Assembly (NCBI RefSeq): GCF_024273235.1
Contig: NZ_JANBVH010000011.1
Span: 62,001 to 126,000, forward strand
Length of the DNA stretch: 64,000 bases
From: Sphingomonas faeni
Lineage (GTDB): Bacteria; Pseudomonadota; Alphaproteobacteria; Sphingomonadales; Sphingomonadaceae
Direction: 5' to 3'
A program made the position numbers and the translations under genes. The notes beneath the pieces are model-generated. The model saw nothing but the letters and a program-made list of their open reading frames with translations, made no database searches and was not told the DNA's origin. Shown here piece by piece: positions 62,491 to 64,000 of this stretch. Positions within the stretch are counted from its first letter, which is position 1; each line of letters opens with the position of its first letter.

Positions 62491-64000
62491 ATGCTGAACG
62501 CCGTCGTCTCCGCGGTCACCGACCGGATCATCGAGCGCTCGCGTGACAGCCGCGCCGCCTATCTCGCGTTGATCGAGCGCGAGGCGGCGGCGCAGGTCCG
62601 GCGTCCGGGCCTGGGCTGCGCGAACCTCGCGCACGCCTATGCCGGGACCGAGGAAGACCGCGACGCGATGAAGGCCGATGCCGGCATGAACATCGGCATC
62701 GTCACCGCCTACAACGACATGCTGTCGGCGCACGCGGTCTATTATCGCTACCCGGAACTGATGAAGGTCTGGGCGCGCGAGGCCGGTGCGACCGCGCAGG
62801 TGGCGGGCGGCGTGCCGGCGATGTGCGACGGCGTTACGCAGGGCTATCCTGGCATGGAGCTGTCGCTGTTCAGCCGCGACACGATCGCGCTGAGCACGGC
62901 GATTGCGTTGTCGCACGGCACTTTCGAGGGTGCCGCTTTGCTCGGCATCTGCGACAAGATCGTGCCGGGCCTGCTGATGGGTGCGCTGCGCTTCGGGCAT
63001 CTGCCGATGGTGCTGATCCCCGGCGGGCCGATGCCGACCGGCTTGCCGAACAAGGCGAAGGCCGCCGTCCGCGAGAAGTTCGCGGAAGGGTTGGTCGGGC
63101 GCGACGAGCTGCTCGAAGCCGAGATCGGCGCGTATCATTCGAAGGGCACGTGCACCTTCTACGGCACGGCGAACACCAACCAGATGATGATGGAGGTCAT
63201 GGGCCTCCACATGCCCGGCGCGGCGTTCGTCAATCCGGGCACCAAGCTGCGGCAGGAACTGACGCGGGCGGCTGTGCACCGGCTGGCGAAGATCGGCGCG
63301 CGCGGCGATTCGTACCGGCCGCTGGGGCATTGCGTCGACGAGAAGGCGATCGTGAACGCCGCGGTCGGGCTGCTCGCGACCGGCGGCTCGACCAACCATC
63401 TGCTCCACGTTCCGGCGATCGCTCGTGCGGCCGGGATCATCATCGACTGGGAGGATTTCGACCGCCTCTCCTGCGCGATACCGCTGATCGCGCGCGTTTA
63501 TCCCAATGGCTCGGCCGACGTGAACGCGTTCGAGGCGGCCGGCGGCATGCCCTATGTGATCCGCGAACTGCTCGGCGAAGGGCTGTTGCACGGCGACATC
63601 ATGACGATCGGCGGCGACGACCTGTCCGCCTATGCGAAGACCGCGGTCGTCGAAGGCGACACACTCGCCTGGCGCGATACGCCGGACAGCGGCGACGAGA
63701 CGATCCTGCGCCCTGCGACCGCGCCGTTCTCGCCGGATGGCGGGATGCGGATTCTCGCGGGCAATATCGGCCGTGCGTGCATCAAGGTGTCCGCGGTCGA
63801 GCGCGAGCGCTGGATCGTCGAGGCGCCCGCGATGGTGTTCGACGACCAGCTCGACGTGATCGAGGCGTTCAAGCGCGGTGAGCTGGAGAAGGACGTCGTG
63901 GTCGTCGTCCGCTTCCAGGGGCCGCGCGCGAACGGGATGCCGGAACTGCACAAGCTGACGCCGCCGCTGGGGGTGTTGCAGAACCGCGGGTTCAAGGTGG
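62491..64000 (+). CDS. edd: Phosphogluconate dehydratase (partial, runs off the window)
   Basis: 503 codons are present from ATG 62491, all open. It dehydrates 6-phosphogluconate to KDPG in the Entner-Doudoroff pathway. Fe-S ligand Cys appear in P-A-M-C-D-G-V-T-Q-G, L-G-I-C-D-K-I-V-P-G and G-T-C-T-F-Y-G-T-A-N-T-N-Q of the IlvD/Edd family. T-G-G-S-T-N-H and D-L-S-A-Y-A-K follow. About 100 C-terminal residues are missing. It lies directly behind pgl. Confidence 0.95.
   Translation, partial: MLNAVVSAVTDRIIERSRDSRAAYLALIEREAAAQVRRPGLGCANLAHAYAGTEEDRDAMKADAGMNIGIVTAYNDMLSAHAVYYRYPELMKVWAREAGATAQVAGGVPAMCDGVTQGYPGMELSLFSRDTIALSTAIALSHGTFEGAALLGICDKIVPGLLMGALRFGHLPMVLIPGGPMPTGLPNKAKAAVREKFAEGLVGRDELLEAEIGAYHSKGTCTFYGTANTNQMMMEVMGLHMPGAAFVNPGTKLRQELTRAAVHRLAKIGARGDSYRPLGHCVDEKAIVNAAVGLLATGGSTNHLLHVPAIARAAGIIIDWEDFDRLSCAIPLIARVYPNGSADVNAFEAAGGMPYVIRELLGEGLLHGDIMTIGGDDLSAYAKTAVVEGDTLAWRDTPDSGDETILRPATAPFSPDGGMRILAGNIGRACIKVSAVERERWIVEAPAMVFDDQLDVIEAFKRGELEKDVVVVVRFQGPRANGMPELHKLTPPLGVLQNRGFKV

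Overview
The window looks like a chromosomal segment of a sphingomonad (Sphingomonas or a close relative; Alphaproteobacteria). The evidence is high GC, an UrcA-family protein, Tat-exported hydrolases, large TonB-dependent receptors, a phytochrome with an HWE/HisKA_2-type kinase end, the tspO-ubiK-ybjN-proC block and an Entner-Doudoroff zwf-pgl-edd operon. I see no phage, integrase, transposase, rRNA or CRISPR array.

Layout: 1-9.2 kb holds urcA, a GFA-family gene broken by a nonsense codon, a retropepsin-like protease with PDZ domain, uvrD, a TonB receptor and a Tat-exported glycosylasparaginase. 9.3-13.9 kb is a decaying stretch: a sugar mutarotase, an SDR fragment joined to half of an L-fucose permease with a frameshift, then an FMN 2-hydroxyacid dehydrogenase divergent from an IclR regulator, and a frameshifted SGNH hydrolase. 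13.9-25.2 kb holds tRNA-Gly, a MarR regulator divergent from ilvE, tRNA-Gln, a GH84 hexosaminidase behind a perfect inverted repeat, proC/ybjN/ubiK/tspO, tlyA, an RBBP9-like hydrolase, a MerC-like protein, a class A acid phosphatase homologue and phoD.

25.2-33.5 kb is a complete malonate island. mdcA-C-D-E-G-B-H (decarboxylase subunits, prosthetic-group synthesis and acyl transferase) is on the minus strand with most junctions overlapping. The madL-madM transporter and a GntR regulator diverge from it on the plus strand. Imported malonate would be carried on the MdcC acyl carrier and decarboxylated to acetate and CO2. mdcD carries four in-frame copies of a 45-bp unit flanked by an inverted arm, apparently a palindromic repeat caught inside a coding sequence.

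33.5-44 kb: a GH39 glycosidase, a bacteriophytochrome kinase, a HIRAN-domain protein, a CinA-like protein, map, an orphan BrnA-type antitoxin and purL. A 1.2-kb non-coding interval (43.8-45.0 kb) is packed with palindromes and a duplicated module bearing a hexanucleotide array. 45-53 kb: a DUF418 membrane protein, bfd (56 codons) and bfr behind two Fur-box-like palindromes, an Hpt protein, a TusA-like protein, der, bamB, a YfgM-like protein and panB. 53-64 kb: a second TonB receptor, pyrG, secG, a MarR/SH3/argC cluster and zwf-pgl-edd, with edd cut by the window end.

A unifying feature is a set of GC-rich palindromic repeat families lying almost exactly at the 3' ends of genes. Four copies of one about 125-bp three-hairpin element end 2 to 37 bp from the stop codon of a minus-strand gene.
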